This document shows positions 38,878 to 48,996 of a stretch of 64,000 bases of DNA, one piece after another. Source of the stretch: Flavobacterium sp. UBA5153 (GTDB taxonomy: Bacteria > Bacteroidota > Bacteroidia > Flavobacteriales > Flavobacteriaceae); assembly GCA_002413745.1 (NCBI GenBank), contig DHXP01000062.1:24295-88294 (forward strand), read 5' to 3'. The notes under the pieces were generated by a model that did not search any database, was not told where the DNA came from, and saw only the letters and a list, made by a program, of their open reading frames with translations. The translations under genes were made by a program, and so were the position numbers. Positions within the stretch are counted from its first letter, which is position 1, and each line of letters opens with the position of its first letter.

Positions 38878-40860
38878 TTAAAAATCAAATAATCCCTCTT
38901 CAACGATATTGGGAATGGTAACTTTCAATAAAGGCTGTGTCGCCATCGCTCTTTTTATGGCAAAAATAGCTCCTTCATTTCGGGCCCAACTTCTTCTGGA
39001 AATTCCGTTGTTGACGTCCCAGAAAAGCATTGATTCTATGCGCTTTGAAGCCTCTTTTGTCCCATCAAGAACCATACCAAATCCACCATTAATGACCTCG
39101 CCCCAACCAACGCCTCCGCCATTGTGAATCGATACCCAAGTAGCACCACGAAAACTGTCGCCAATCACGTTTTGTATCGCCATAGCGGCAGTAAAGCGGG
39201 AGCCATCATAAATATTCGAGGTTTCTCTATAAGGGGAATCTGTGCCCGAAACATCGTGATGGTCACGGCCTAACACGACTGTTCCAATCTCGCCTTTGGC
39301 AATAGCCTGATTAAAAGCTTCGGCGATTTTCATTCTGCCTTCGGCATCGGCGTAAAGTATTCTGGCTTGTGAGCCAACGACCAACTTGTTTTCCTGCGCG
39401 CCTTTTATCCAGCGAATATTGTCCTGCATTTGCTGCTGAATTTCTGCCGGAGCCGTTTTCGCCATTTCTTCAAGAACATCGCAGGCGATGGCATCCGTTT
39501 TTTGTAAATTTTCCGGATTTCCTGAGGCACAAACCCAGCGGAAAGGTCCAAATCCGTAGTCAAAACACATTGGACCCATGATATCCTGCACATAACTTGG
39601 ATACCTGAAATCAATATGATTCTCGGCCATAACATCTGCACCGGCACGAGAAGCCTCAAGTAAAAAAGCATTCCCGTAATCGAAAAAATAAGTTCCCTTT
39701 GCAGTGTGTTTATTGATGGCATTGGTATGTCGGCGCAAGGTTTCCTGTACTTTTTCCTTGAATAAATCAGGATTATTGGCCATCATTTCATTGGCATCCT
39801 CAAACGAAATATCCGCGGGATAATACCCGCCAGCCCATGGATTGTGTAAGGAAGTTTGGTCTGAACCCAAATCAATATGAATATTTTCTTGGTCGAATTT
39901 TTCCCAGACATCCACCACATTTCCCAGATAAGCGATGGAAACTATTTCTTTATTGGATTTTGCCAAAGCGACTCTTTTTACCAATTCATTAATATCTTCG
40001 ATAACCTCGTTTATCCAACCTTGACTATGTCGAATGTGGGTAATTTTTGGATTGACTTCGGCGCAAACCGTAATACAACCGGCAATATTTCCGGCTTTTG
40101 GTTGTGCGCCACTCATTCCTCCCAATCCTGAAGTGACAAACAATCCACCTTCGGGACTGCGTTTTATTTTTCTGAAACCGTTCAGAACGGTAATCGTGGT
40201 TCCGTGAACAATGCCTTGTGGGCCAATATACATATAACTTCCGGCAGTCATTTGCCCATATTGCGAAACGCCAAGTGCATTGAATTTTTCCCAATCATCC
40301 GGTTTAGAATAGTTAGGAATCACCATTCCGTTAGTCACGACAACTCGTGGAGCTTCTTTGTGGGAAGGAAATAATCCCATAGGGTGACCCGAATAAATGG
40401 TCAGTGTTTGATCCTCGGTCATTTCTGACAAGTATTGCATTGTCAATAAATATTGCGCCCAGTTTTGGAAAACCGCACCATTGCCTCCGTAAGTAATCAA
40501 CTCGTGAGGGTGTTGCGCCACGGCATAATCCAGATTGTTTTGAATCATCAACATTATGGCTTTGGCTTGTTCACATTTTCCTGGATATTCCTGTATTGGT
40601 CTGGCGTACATTTTATAATCTGGGCGAAATCGGTACATATAAATGCGCCCATAGGTGTTTAGTTCTTCCGCAAATTCTTTGATTAGTTCCGCGTGATGTT
40701 GAGGTTCGAAATAACGAAGGGCATTGCGAAGCGCTAATTTTTTCTCCTCTGCCGAAAGAATTTCTTTTCGTTTTGGCGCATGATTGATGGTAGTTTCGTA
40801 CCGTTTTGGTAGTGGTAAAACATTTGGAATTCCTTCTTGAATTTGTTCTTTGAAACTCAT
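38878..40860 (-). CDS. hutU: Urocanate hydratase
   Basis: Converts urocanate to imidazolonepropionate in histidine breakdown, using NAD+ as a bound cofactor. The 660-residue protein is longer than the enterobacterial enzyme (about 555) but of the size usual in bacteroidetes. ITYGGNGAVFQNWAQYLLTMQYLSEM, TAGSYMYIGPQGIVHGTTITVLN and GFGPFRWVCASG (with the active-site Cys) are visible. No other hut gene is in the window, so the pathway is completed elsewhere. Confidence 0.95.
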   Translation of the reverse strand: MSFKEQIQEGIPNVLPLPKRYETTINHAPKRKEILSAEEKKLALRNALRYFEPQHHAELIKEFAEELNTYGRIYMYRFRPDYKMYARPIQEYPGKCEQAKAIMLMIQNNLDYAVAQHPHELITYGGNGAVFQNWAQYLLTMQYLSEMTEDQTLTIYSGHPMGLFPSHKEAPRVVVTNGMVIPNYSKPDDWEKFNALGVSQYGQMTAGSYMYIGPQGIVHGTTITVLNGFRKIKRSPEGGLFVTSGLGGMSGAQPKAGNIAGCITVCAEVNPKITHIRHSQGWINEVIEDINELVKRVALAKSNKEIVSIAYLGNVVDVWEKFDQENIHIDLGSDQTSLHNPWAGGYYPADISFEDANEMMANNPDLFKEKVQETLRRHTNAINKHTAKGTYFFDYGNAFLLEASRAGADVMAENHIDFRYPSYVQDIMGPMCFDYGFGPFRWVCASGNPENLQKTDAIACDVLEEMAKTAPAEIQQQMQDNIRWIKGAQENKLVVGSQARILYADAEGRMKIAEAFNQAIAKGEIGTVVLGRDHHDVSGTDSPYRETSNIYDGSRFTAAMAIQNVIGDSFRGATWVSIHNGGGVGWGEVINGGFGMVLDGTKEASKRIESMLFWDVNNGISRRSWARNEGAIFAIKRAMATQPLLKVTIPNIVEEGLFDF

Positions 40861-40933
40861 TTGTATGTTTATTTGTTGATTCGGTTATTTGTTGATTTGA
40901 GATGGTACTTCATTTTCAAATTTTCAAATTGCC

Positions 40934-41110
40934 TCATTTTCTAATTTTTCCAGTTTTTTTATCGAATCCATAAGGGCAATGGCGACAACCACTCTTGCAA
41001 CAATAGCCGCGTTTTAAATGGAATTTTTCGGTAAAGCATTTATAGCCTTCCGGCGTATAATAAAAATCTTCGCCTTCGATTAATTTATTTTCATTACTTT
41101 GTTCGTTCAT
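40934..41110 (-). CDS. DUF5522 small Cys-rich protein
   Basis: A 58-residue protein starting MNEQSNENKLIEGEDFYYTPEGYKCFTEKFHLKRG, with a CCKSGCRHCPYG cluster of four cysteines that probably binds zinc or an iron-sulfur centre. The upstream start at 41158 adds 16 residues without family character, so 41110 is preferred. It lies 73 bases upstream of hutU on the same strand. Function unknown. Confidence 0.8.
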   Translation of the reverse strand: MNEQSNENKLIEGEDFYYTPEGYKCFTEKFHLKRGYCCKSGCRHCPYGFDKKTGKIRK

Positions 41111-41476
41111 ACCTACAAATTTATAAACTTTAAAACGAATGTTTCTAATTGTTTCCAACTATTTAATTCCGAATGGATACCGCGGATTGACCGTATTTCC
41201 ATTTGTACTTGTAAAATAACGATTGGATAAAGGGAATTTAGTTTTTATAAATCACGAACAAATTCATCTGCTTCAGCAATTGGAGTTGCTGCTGCTTTCT
41301 TTTTTTATTTGGTAATTTATGAAGTTTTTCCTTGTGTTTATCGCAACACAAAAACACTGATTTGACTTATAGAAACATCAGTTTTGAGCGAGAATCTTAT
41401 ATCAATGAAAAAGACCTTGACTATTTAAAGCAAAGGTCTTTTTATAAATTTTTGTATTATCGTTAGGTTATGAACG
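41111..41476. other. Intergenic region with terminator; small coding remnant possible
   Basis: No intact gene. A hairpin (AAAAAGACCTT/AAGGTCTTTTT, 41407-41443) is a terminator for the surface-protein gene and may serve both sides. On the - strand, an open stretch near 41252-41310 ends AAATPIAEADEFVRDL and stop but has no start, so it could be the end of a lost gene or chance. Confidence 0.5.
41407..41443. terminator. Hairpin terminator
   Basis: AAAAAGACCTT pairs with AAGGTCTTTTT over a loop of about 15 bases; A and T runs on both sides make it usable in both directions. It follows the - strand gene ending at 41477. Confidence 0.75.
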
Positions 41477-42304
41477 CTACGGATATTCGACAAATGGGTT
41501 TTTAATTGATGTATGGAAATCCATAGATAATCCACCGGCATCATCTGCATAAGTATCGCCAGCTAAACTAGAATCTCTCCAAATACGGCAAATCAGTACG
41601 CTGGAATAAGTCATTCCTGTTCCGTCGATGCCTGTCCCTATAGTAGTTAAAAGATGTTGGTTAACGGTGAAAGGGCCAGTTGCAATGCCAGTAATCGTAG
41701 TAACTGCAGAAAAAGTTCCTGTATTTAAATTTGCCCAGGTGTAATCTAAATTCCATTGTACATCTCCTGATCCTGTTGATTTAGGAACCCAATGGATATG
41801 TGGATAAATGGTTGTTCCGTCTTTCCAGTTATGGGGTAATTGTAAGGTAAAAGACATCCCATCTGACTGATTATTTCGGAAAAACCAAATTTGTGGACCG
41901 GTTGTCCCTGATAAATATCCCAATACCGCAGAAGCTGCTCCTTTATCAAGAGAAACCCTTAAATCGTCTTCAATGGCTAGAGCGGTATTTCCTGCGTTAA
42001 ATTTTATCCAAACGCTGCCATTCCAAAAATAGTAACCGGGAGTTACATTGTTTGGAGTTGTTCCGGCAGTAGTCGTGTTGTAAACGAATGTTCCCGCTAT
42101 AATGGCTCCTCCTTGTGGGTTTGTCACAGGAGCGGCTACAGTGACTGAAGTAAGGGCAACTTGTGGAGCTATAAATCCATTTGTGGTTGAATTGATTTCA
42201 AGAGCGCCTCTGGGTGTCGTGGTTCCAATGCCTACTTGTGCAGTTGCATTTGTGCATATCATTAAAACTAATAGTCCAATTGATAAAAGAGTAATTTTTT
42301 TCAT
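41477..42304 (-). CDS. Secreted surface protein with VGIGTTTP start
   Basis: A 275-residue exported protein (signal MKKITLLSIGLLVLMICTNATAQ). The mature chain starts VGIGTTTPRGALEINSTTNGFIAPQVALTSV, a common flavobacterial surface-protein opening. The rest is beta-rich with WNLDYTWANLNTGTFSAVTTI. No T9SS C-terminal domain is seen. An ATG at 42337 adds 11 residues in front of the signal peptide and is not preferred. Function unknown. Confidence 0.65.
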   Translation of the reverse strand: MKKITLLSIGLLVLMICTNATAQVGIGTTTPRGALEINSTTNGFIAPQVALTSVTVAAPVTNPQGGAIIAGTFVYNTTTAGTTPNNVTPGYYFWNGSVWIKFNAGNTALAIEDDLRVSLDKGAASAVLGYLSGTTGPQIWFFRNNQSDGMSFTLQLPHNWKDGTTIYPHIHWVPKSTGSGDVQWNLDYTWANLNTGTFSAVTTITGIATGPFTVNQHLLTTIGTGIDGTGMTYSSVLICRIWRDSSLAGDTYADDAGGLSMDFHTSIKNPFVEYP

Positions 42305-42689
42305 AATAGAAGAGTTATAATTTGGAATAAATAGCAAATAATAATTGGACTCAAAATCCAGTATTTTTTATTTAAATAAAATCTAAATTACGATTAAAAT
42401 AACATGAAAACAAGTTTGTTTTTGCTTTTTATTTAGATAATCGGTATTTTTCACCGACGAAAGGCGCATACCAACGTATTTTGTAAGTAATAGTTTATTT
42501 ATTTTGAAAAATATTTTTCTATAAAGGATCATTTTAAACTACGTAACTATATGAATATAAGAACATTTAGCGTTTTATTTGTTTAACCTATAAAAGAAAC
42601 TATTTATGGTTGATCAAGATAAATTTTTAAAATAGTAAAGAATATCAATGTTGCATTTAAGTTTGCTTCGTTATAAAATATAATAGATT
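42305..42689. other. Intergenic region without recognised feature
   Basis: The stretch between the divergent surface-protein and PAS genes is AT-rich. I see no gene, tRNA, strong hairpin or convincing TANNTTTG element that is placed well for either neighbour. Confidence 0.5.
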
Positions 42690-43388
42690 ATGGAACACAA
42701 TTCTGATGAATTAGAGATTGGAAAACAATCCAAAGAGGAATTATTGCGACTTGTTCAAATTTATAGAAAGGGTATTGACGAAAATATTATTTCTTCTATC
42801 ACTGACGTGAAAGGAACAATTATTTACGTCAACCAAAATTTTTGTGATGTGACAAAGTATTCATCAGATGAACTTGTGGGACAAAACCATAATATTATCA
42901 ATTCTGGCTATCACCCAAAAGAATTTTTTAAAAATATGTGGAAAATTATTGGAAATGGGGAAGTTTGGCATGATGAAGTAAAAAACAAAGACAAAGATGG
43001 GGGGTATTACTGGGTAGATACAGTAATTGTTCCAGTCAAAGATGGTAAAGGCAAGATAACTCAATATCTGTCATTACGAACATTAATCACCGAGAGAAAA
43101 CTACTGGAAGAGGAAAAAAAAGAGTACGTAAAGTCATTGGAAGAAATGCTTTTTATGATTTCACATAAAGTAAGACAGCCTGTTGCTAATATTATAGGGC
43201 TTGCAGATCAACTTACTGATTTATCAAGTAGTTCGACAGACGAAGTAATCGGTTATATCAAAAAATCTGCTGTGTCTCTTGATGTTTTTACAAGGGAGCT
43301 ATCAATATTTATGTCTGAAGTAAAAAATAATAACAAAAAGGAGATAGATAATAACAGGAGCTTATCAAAAATGGTGTTTAGAGAGTAA
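42690..43388 (+). CDS. PAS protein with H-box but no kinase domain
   Basis: A 232-residue cytoplasmic protein. A PAS domain (SSITDVKGTIIYVNQNFCDVTKYSSDELVGQNHNIINSGYHPKEFFKNMWKII, then WVDTVIVPVKDGKGKITQYLSLRTLITERK) is followed by a linker helix and an H-box-like FMISHKVRQPVANIIGLADQL, the phospho-acceptor region of histidine kinases. The protein ends about 60 residues later with no ATPase domain (no N, G1 or G2 boxes). No response regulator is near. It may be a truncated kinase that receives phosphate from another kinase, or a docking protein. Confidence 0.75.
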   Translation: MEHNSDELEIGKQSKEELLRLVQIYRKGIDENIISSITDVKGTIIYVNQNFCDVTKYSSDELVGQNHNIINSGYHPKEFFKNMWKIIGNGEVWHDEVKNKDKDGGYYWVDTVIVPVKDGKGKITQYLSLRTLITERKLLEEEKKEYVKSLEEMLFMISHKVRQPVANIIGLADQLTDLSSSSTDEVIGYIKKSAVSLDVFTRELSIFMSEVKNNNKKEIDNNRSLSKMVFRE

Positions 43389-43800
43389 AATAAAAATCCA
43401 TGAAAAAATAAATATTTTTTTTAGAATTTAACATTATTGTTGTCCGATAAAAATTAAACTCGTTTGTTTTTAATTTTTATTGGACAACATGCTTTAGAAC
43501 ATTAATGTTATAATAACTCAAATTATTTTATTGCATTTAACGGATTTGAGTCACTATTATTACGTACTATTATACTTATAAAATTAATTAAAATCGTACT
43601 TCATCGATTATTATTGCACTTAGCAGGTTGTTTTTGTTAAAAAATGATTATTTTTAATAAACCATTAAAAAATTCGGAGATTGAATTATAAAAAAATTAG
43701 TAAATAGCAACAACTGCTATACATTAGCAGCCAATAAAGAGAATGAGTTTGCAAATAAACTGTTGCTCAATGGAATGAAATTAACTTAATCTTTTAGATT
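43389..43800. other. Intergenic region with long hairpin
   Basis: The gap between the PAS gene and the T9SS protein gene has no gene. Its main feature is a 21-bp hairpin (43438-43489), described separately. The remaining bases are AT-rich and may be a long leader for the downstream gene. Confidence 0.5.
43438..43489 (+). terminator. 21-bp hairpin behind the PAS gene
   Basis: TGTTGTCCGATAAAAATTAA and one more base pair with the arm at 43469-43489 with a single G-T wobble, over a 10-base loop. It sits 50 bases after the PAS stop. It may terminate that gene or shape the leader of the next. Confidence 0.6.
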
Positions 43801-45567
43801 ATGAAACCAAATTTACTTTTAAAATCGATATTGTTTGCCGTTGGATTTCTGTTTCAGTTTCAGGCAAATGCGCAAGATATGTACGTGAAAGCAAATACTT
43901 ATGTTTATGCAAGCAACCAATACGTTTATATAAAAAATGACCTAGAGTTAAACGCATCCAGCAGTAATTTTTATTTAAGAAATGATGGGCAGCTGTTGCA
44001 GGGCACCACTGGGTCAGGAGCTAATAAGGGAATAGGTGAGCTATCTGTTTTTCAGGAAGGAACCGTGAATAATTATCAATATAATTATTGGTGTTCTCCT
44101 GTGGGAAATACGGCGTCATCGTCATCAATAAACAATCCCTTTGGAATTACTCAACTCAAGGATATTACAGGTTTGACAACCAGTAATGCTCCAACTATTC
44201 TAGCCGCAAATGTATATGATGGTACAGCTTCTCCTTTTGCAATCGCTCCTTATTGGATTTATAAATTCATCGTCAAAAGTTTATATTCTGATTGGGTTCA
44301 GGTAGGTTCAGCTTCTACCATAAATACCGGTGAAGGTTTTACTATGAAAGGGAGTTCAGGGACAAATTCAACCACGGTCGATGGAGTCCAAAACAATCCC
44401 GATGGGAAGCACCAGCGCTACGATTTCAGGGGAAAACCAAATGATGGAACCATTAATATTCCTGTTTTAACAGGCGAATTAACATTAACCGGAAACCCAT
44501 ATCCGTCTGCAATAAATTTGCAGGCGTTTTTAATTGCCGAATTAAATTGTACCGGTACTGCTTATTTCTGGGAACAGGATAAAACAGTGAATTCACATTA
44601 TGTAGGGGATTATAGAGGCGGATATGGCACGTATTCCGGAGCCAATATTTATGTTCCCGCAGTATTTTTTACTTATGATGGAGCAGGTAATGAAGTTGCC
44701 AATTTAGGGAGCTCCGGTAATTATTTTGAGAGAAAATATTCTCCCATAGGTCAAGGATTCATGATTGAAGGGCTTGCAAACGGGAATGTTCAAATGAAAA
44801 ACAGTTACAGGATTTTTATAAAAGAAGGAGCCGCAAATAGTTCACAGTTTGAAAAAAGGACAAACAATAAGAGTGCTGCCACTGCAGATACAACGCCACA
44901 AATTCGTTTTAATACTTTATTAGACAACGGGCCAATTAGCCAGATGGTTTTGGCATTCGATCCTTTATCCACTGATGGAGTCGATCGTGCCATGGATGCT
45001 GCGTCACCAAATAATGGTCTGGCAAATAATTACTTTGTAATTAATAATAATGAATATGTTGTCAATGTCATGCCTTTTGATATTGACAAAAAAATAGCTA
45101 TTGGATTTAGAAATACGGCACAGGCCAATTATAAAATCACAGTCCACGAAATTTTAAACCTTGCCGAAGTTACAAACGTTTATTTGCACGATAAAACGGC
45201 TAATTTATTTTATGATATTAAAAACAGCGTATTTGACGTGACATTACCAGCAGGGACAAACAATACGCAATATGAAATTACCTTTAAAAATGGCACTTTA
45301 AAGGTAAATGATTTTGCAAATAAAAACTTCGTGGTGTACCAAGACAATGCTGCCAAAAAACTGACAATAAGCAATCCTTTGCAAAAAGAACTTGCGTCCT
45401 GCGATTTGTATGACGTGGTCGGTAGGTTAATTTTCACTAAAAACCAGTTGGGAAATGATTCTTCTTATGAATTTTCGACATCAAATCTAAGTGATGGTAT
45501 TTACTTTGTTAAGTTAACCGCCAATGATAAAACAAAAATGGGAACAAAGATTGTTGTTAAAAATTAA
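43801..45567 (+). CDS. T9SS-exported surface protein
   Basis: A 588-residue surface protein with a signal peptide (ending FQANAQ). The C-terminal 75 residues (FVVYQDNAAKKLTISNPL, SCDLYDVVGRLIF, YEFSTSNLSDGIYFVKL, GTKIVVKN) are a type A T9SS sorting domain, so it should be secreted by gliding-type secretion and anchored to or released from the cell surface. The N-terminal part (MYVKANTYVYASNQYVYIKND) and the middle are beta-rich, without catalytic motifs that I recognise. It follows a 410-base gap. Confidence 0.85.
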   Translation: MKPNLLLKSILFAVGFLFQFQANAQDMYVKANTYVYASNQYVYIKNDLELNASSSNFYLRNDGQLLQGTTGSGANKGIGELSVFQEGTVNNYQYNYWCSPVGNTASSSSINNPFGITQLKDITGLTTSNAPTILAANVYDGTASPFAIAPYWIYKFIVKSLYSDWVQVGSASTINTGEGFTMKGSSGTNSTTVDGVQNNPDGKHQRYDFRGKPNDGTINIPVLTGELTLTGNPYPSAINLQAFLIAELNCTGTAYFWEQDKTVNSHYVGDYRGGYGTYSGANIYVPAVFFTYDGAGNEVANLGSSGNYFERKYSPIGQGFMIEGLANGNVQMKNSYRIFIKEGAANSSQFEKRTNNKSAATADTTPQIRFNTLLDNGPISQMVLAFDPLSTDGVDRAMDAASPNNGLANNYFVINNNEYVVNVMPFDIDKKIAIGFRNTAQANYKITVHEILNLAEVTNVYLHDKTANLFYDIKNSVFDVTLPAGTNNTQYEITFKNGTLKVNDFANKNFVVYQDNAAKKLTISNPLQKELASCDLYDVVGRLIFTKNQLGNDSSYEFSTSNLSDGIYFVKLTANDKTKMGTKIVVKN

Positions 45568-45634
45568 CTCACTTCAACGGACAATAACACTGAATGCAAT
45601 CTAAAAAGGTTGCATTTTTATTGCATATAAATTA

Positions 45635-45642
45635 TACCTTTG
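45635..45642 (+). promoter_or_regulatory. Bacteroidetes -7 promoter element
   Basis: TACCTTTG matches TANNTTTG, 17 bases before the TTG start of the PLP-dependent enzyme, with TTG at 45610 at a usable -33 distance. Confidence 0.65.
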
Positions 45643-45658
45643 TAAAAAACAGTCCGGT

Positions 45659-46645
45659 TTGAATCAACAATTATCCATAAAATTTCTGAACTCAATTTCC
45701 TTGCATATTAAGCGAGAAGACTTGATTCATCCAATTGTTTCAGGGAATAAATTCCGAAAGCTAAAATATAACCTGATTCAAGCAAAAGCCGAAAACAAGG
45801 AAACGCTACTCACTTTTGGCGGCGCATTCTCCAATCATATTGCTGCAGTTGCTTTTGCGGGAAAAGAACAAGGTTTCAAAACCATCGGAATTATTAGAGG
45901 GAATGAATTGCGGGAGAAAATATTGGAGAATCCCACCTTGCAATTTGCCCAAGATTGCGGAATGCAGTTCGAGTTTGTTAGTCGAGAAGAGTATCGCCAT
46001 AAAACCGAAGCTAGTTTTTTGGAAAAATTAAAACACGAATTTGGTGATTTTTATCTTGTTCCCGAGGGCGGAACCAATGAATTGGCCATCAAAGGTTGTG
46101 AGGAAATTCTAACCAAGGAGGATGCCCAGTTTGATTTTGTTTGCTGCGCCGTTGGAACCGGAGGGACAATTTCGGGAATTATAAATAGTATTTTGGCACA
46201 TCAAAAAGTTTTGGGATTTCCCGCCCTGAAAGGTGATTTTTTAAATAATGAAATTCGTAATTTTGCACGAAACGAGAACTGGGAATTAATTACCGATTAT
46301 CATTTTGGTGGATACGGAAAAGTAAACCCGGAATTAATCGCCTTTATCAATCAGTTTTACGTAGACAATAAAGTTCCTTTGGATCCCATTTATACGGCGA
46401 AGATGGTTTTTGGCGTTATGGATTTGATTCAAAAGAATTATTTTCCGGAAAATTCAAAAATTTTACTCATTCATACCGGTGGAATTCAAGGAATCGCAGG
46501 AATGAATTTGAAACTGAAATCCAAAAAATTACCAATAATAGACTTCAATGAAATGAGTATAAACGAAAAATTAATCGCAAACACTAATGAAGATATGCGA
46601 CCCGAGCGAAAGCGAACAGGCGAAGCAATTACATATGACCGATAA
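45659..46645 (+). CDS. ACC deaminase/D-cysteine desulfhydrase-like PLP enzyme
   Basis: A 328-residue pyridoxal-phosphate enzyme of the tryptophan-synthase beta fold. The lysine region HPIVSGNKFRKLKYNL and the block GGAFSNHIAAVAFAGKEQGFKTIGIIRG match the ACC deaminase and D-cysteine desulfhydrase family, and the phosphate loop CCAVGTGGTISGI is present. No ATG is available at the start, so TTG at 45659 is used; the short leader from the promoter fits. The choice between deaminase and desulfhydrase activity is not possible here. Confidence 0.85.
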   Translation: MNQQLSIKFLNSISLHIKREDLIHPIVSGNKFRKLKYNLIQAKAENKETLLTFGGAFSNHIAAVAFAGKEQGFKTIGIIRGNELREKILENPTLQFAQDCGMQFEFVSREEYRHKTEASFLEKLKHEFGDFYLVPEGGTNELAIKGCEEILTKEDAQFDFVCCAVGTGGTISGIINSILAHQKVLGFPALKGDFLNNEIRNFARNENWELITDYHFGGYGKVNPELIAFINQFYVDNKVPLDPIYTAKMVFGVMDLIQKNYFPENSKILLIHTGGIQGIAGMNLKLKSKKLPIIDFNEMSINEKLIANTNEDMRPERKRTGEAITYDR

Positions 46646-46665
46646 AAAACAATAAATATCTACAT

Positions 46666-47535
46666 ATGAATAAAATATATGTAATCCTAACTATAGCCTT
46701 GCTTTTCGTAAGTTGTAATACGAGTAAGTCGGTCATTCAAACCACCAGAAAAGGTTCCAAACCGTATACTTCGGTGGCAAGATCCCCGAGAAAATCTTCT
46801 GTCAAAAAAACAAACGAGAATACATCTAATGCAAAATATGCCGAAAACAATACTTCAGAAACACAAATTCTCGAAGCCACAACTCGCGTAAAAGTCACCA
46901 ATGAATTGATTCTGGCTTACATCGAAAAATATAAAGGCGTGGCACAATCCAATATGAAAAAATATGGTATTCCTGCAAGTATAATTTTGGGACAGGCAAT
47001 ACTGGAATCAGGATCGGGAACGGGACCGTTATGTTTATATGCAAACAATCATTTTGGGATAAAATGCCATAAAGATTGGTTAGGGGCAAGCATTAAGTAT
47101 GATGATGATTCAATTGACGAATGTTTCAGAAAATATGACAATCCGTATGATTCGTTTCGAGATCACTCTCTTTTTTTAACGGCTGGATCACGGTATTCAC
47201 AACTTTTTAAATTAAATAAAAAAAATTACAAGGATTGGGCCAAAGGTTTAAAGGATGCGGGTTACGCCACGGATTCGCTGTATCCTGCAAAATTAATTAG
47301 TTTAATAGAACGGTTTCAATTGTATAAATATGACGTTGAAACTTTAAGAATAGATAGTGAAGTTGTTGAACAAAACGATGTTATTGCTCTCAACGATGAT
47401 TCATATAAAGTTACAAAAGGAGATACTTTGTATTCAATTTCAAAAAAATACAATATTTCAATTGAGGATTTAAAAAAGAAAAACAAGATTTTAGATAACG
47501 CAATTTCAATAGGGCAATCAATAATTATAAAGTAA
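46666..47535 (+). CDS. Glucosaminidase with LysM domain
   Basis: A 289-residue lipoprotein-like cell-wall hydrolase (lipobox FVSC at about 13-16). After a low-complexity segment comes the GH73-type glucosaminidase domain (about 85-220): [41 protein letters not shown] and [22 protein letters not shown]-terminal LysM domain ([35 protein letters not shown]) should bind peptidoglycan. The catalytic Glu is probably that in AILESGSG. It likely helps in septum splitting or wall turnover. Confidence 0.9.
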   Translation: MNKIYVILTIALLFVSCNTSKSVIQTTRKGSKPYTSVARSPRKSSVKKTNENTSNAKYAENNTSETQILEATTRVKVTNELILAYIEKYKGVAQSNMKKYGIPASIILGQAILESGSGTGPLCLYANNHFGIKCHKDWLGASIKYDDDSIDECFRKYDNPYDSFRDHSLFLTAGSRYSQLFKLNKKNYKDWAKGLKDAGYATDSLYPAKLISLIERFQLYKYDVETLRIDSEVVEQNDVIALNDDSYKVTKGDTLYSISKKYNISIEDLKKKNKILDNAISIGQSIIIK

Positions 47536-47540
47536 ACTAT

Positions 47541-48827
47541 ATGTTATATCAAAGAAGTAGCCAGCTTTTTGCTGCAGCAGAAAAAGTAATTCCAGGCGGT
47601 GTGAATTCTCCTGTTCGAGCCTTCAAAGCGGTAGGCGGAACTCCGATTTTTGTCAAAAGCGCCAAAGGGGCTTATTTATATGACGAGGATGGAAACAAAT
47701 TAATTGATTATATCAATTCTTGGGGGCCAATGATTTTGGGTCACGCTTATGAACCGGTTGTTCAAGCCGTAATCGAGAAAGCCAAATTAGGAACTTCTTT
47801 TGGTATGCCAACAGAATTAGAAACTCAGATTGCTGCTTTGGCAGTTTCGATGGTTCCAAATATCGATAAAATCAGATTTGTAAATTCGGGTACCGAAGCT
47901 TGCATGAGCGCGGTAAGATTGGCTCGCGGCTTTACCAAAAAAGATAAAATAATCAAATTTGCAGGTTGCTATCACGGTCATTCCGATTCGTTTTTGATAC
48001 AAGCCGGAAGTGGAGCAATTACTTTTGGCACACCCAATAGTCCTGGCGTTACAGCTGGAACCGCAAAGGATACTTTGCTGGCAAAATACAATGATTTAGA
48101 AAACGTGGCCGCTTTAATTGGAGCCAATAAAAACGAAATTGCGGCCATAATAGTGGAGCCTGTCGCGGGAAATATGGGTTGTATTCCACCAAATAAAGGT
48201 TTTCTTGAAGGACTAAGACAGCTTTGTACCGACAATGGAATTCTGTTGATTTTTGATGAGGTGATGACAGGATTTAGACTCGCAAGAGGCGGGGTGCAGG
48301 AATTGTTTAACATTAAAGCCGATATTGTTTGCTTCGGAAAAGTAATAGGTGGCGGTTTGCCCGTGGGTGCTTTTGCAGCCAGAAATGAAATAATGGATTA
48401 TTTGGCTCCACTTGGGCCTGTTTATCAGGCCGGAACCTTGTCTGGAAATCCGTTGGCGATGGCGGCAGGACTGGCAATGTTGCAAGCATTGGATAATGAA
48501 CCAGCTATTTTTAAAAGATTGGAAGAAAAAACAGCTTACTTGGCAGCAGGAATCGACCAAGTTTTAAAAGCAAATAAGGTGGCTTTTACAATTAATCGCA
48601 TCGGATCAATGGTTTCGGTGCATTTTGATGCTGCTCCAGTGGTAGATTTTCAAACTGCCGCAAAAGGAGATAATGATACCTTCAAAAAATTCTTTCACGG
48701 ATTGTTGCAAGAAGGCATTTATATTGCCCCATCGGCTTATGAAACTTGGTTTGTCACTGACGCCCTTTCTTATGAAGACTTGGATTTTACCATTCGAGCC
48801 ATCGATAAAGTATCAAAAACTTTTTAA
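47541..48827 (+). CDS. hemL: Glutamate-1-semialdehyde 2,1-aminomutase
   Basis: Makes 5-aminolevulinate for haem synthesis by the C5 pathway, using PLP. The 428-residue protein is of full length: [33 protein letters not shown] at the start, [33 protein letters not shown] and the PLP lysine in [15 protein letters not shown]. It begins only five bases after the glucosaminidase stop, so the two are probably co-transcribed, which is unusual by function. Confidence 0.97.
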   Translation: MLYQRSSQLFAAAEKVIPGGVNSPVRAFKAVGGTPIFVKSAKGAYLYDEDGNKLIDYINSWGPMILGHAYEPVVQAVIEKAKLGTSFGMPTELETQIAALAVSMVPNIDKIRFVNSGTEACMSAVRLARGFTKKDKIIKFAGCYHGHSDSFLIQAGSGAITFGTPNSPGVTAGTAKDTLLAKYNDLENVAALIGANKNEIAAIIVEPVAGNMGCIPPNKGFLEGLRQLCTDNGILLIFDEVMTGFRLARGGVQELFNIKADIVCFGKVIGGGLPVGAFAARNEIMDYLAPLGPVYQAGTLSGNPLAMAAGLAMLQALDNEPAIFKRLEEKTAYLAAGIDQVLKANKVAFTINRIGSMVSVHFDAAPVVDFQTAAKGDNDTFKKFFHGLLQEGIYIAPSAYETWFVTDALSYEDLDFTIRAIDKVSKTF

Positions 48828-48843
48828 AGAATTATAGGAATTC

Positions 48844-48928
48844 CTTCTCCCACTCCTTCGGAGAAGTTCCGATAGGTACCGGGGGTAAGGGTAAAAAAAG
48901 CTTCCGGCATTAACCGGAAGCTTTTTAA
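48844..48928. terminator. Repeat hairpin and bidirectional terminator behind hemL
   Basis: CTTCTCC/GGAGAAG (about 48844-48866) is a dispersed-repeat type hairpin. It is followed by AAAAAAGCTTCCGG, a short loop and CCGGAAGCTTTTT (48894-48926), a strong terminator with A and T runs on both sides. It separates hemL from the convergent Spy-like gene. Confidence 0.8.
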
Positions 48929-48996
48929 TTTTGTGAATCCAAGGTTAAAATGCGCTGTTAGGCACGATAAATAGCACTTTACAGCCTTTGTTTACA

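Noticed and set aside
41252-41310. Short open stretch on the - strand ending in EADEFVRDL
   Set aside because: No start codon and no recognisable family; noted only as a possible remnant in the intergenic entry.
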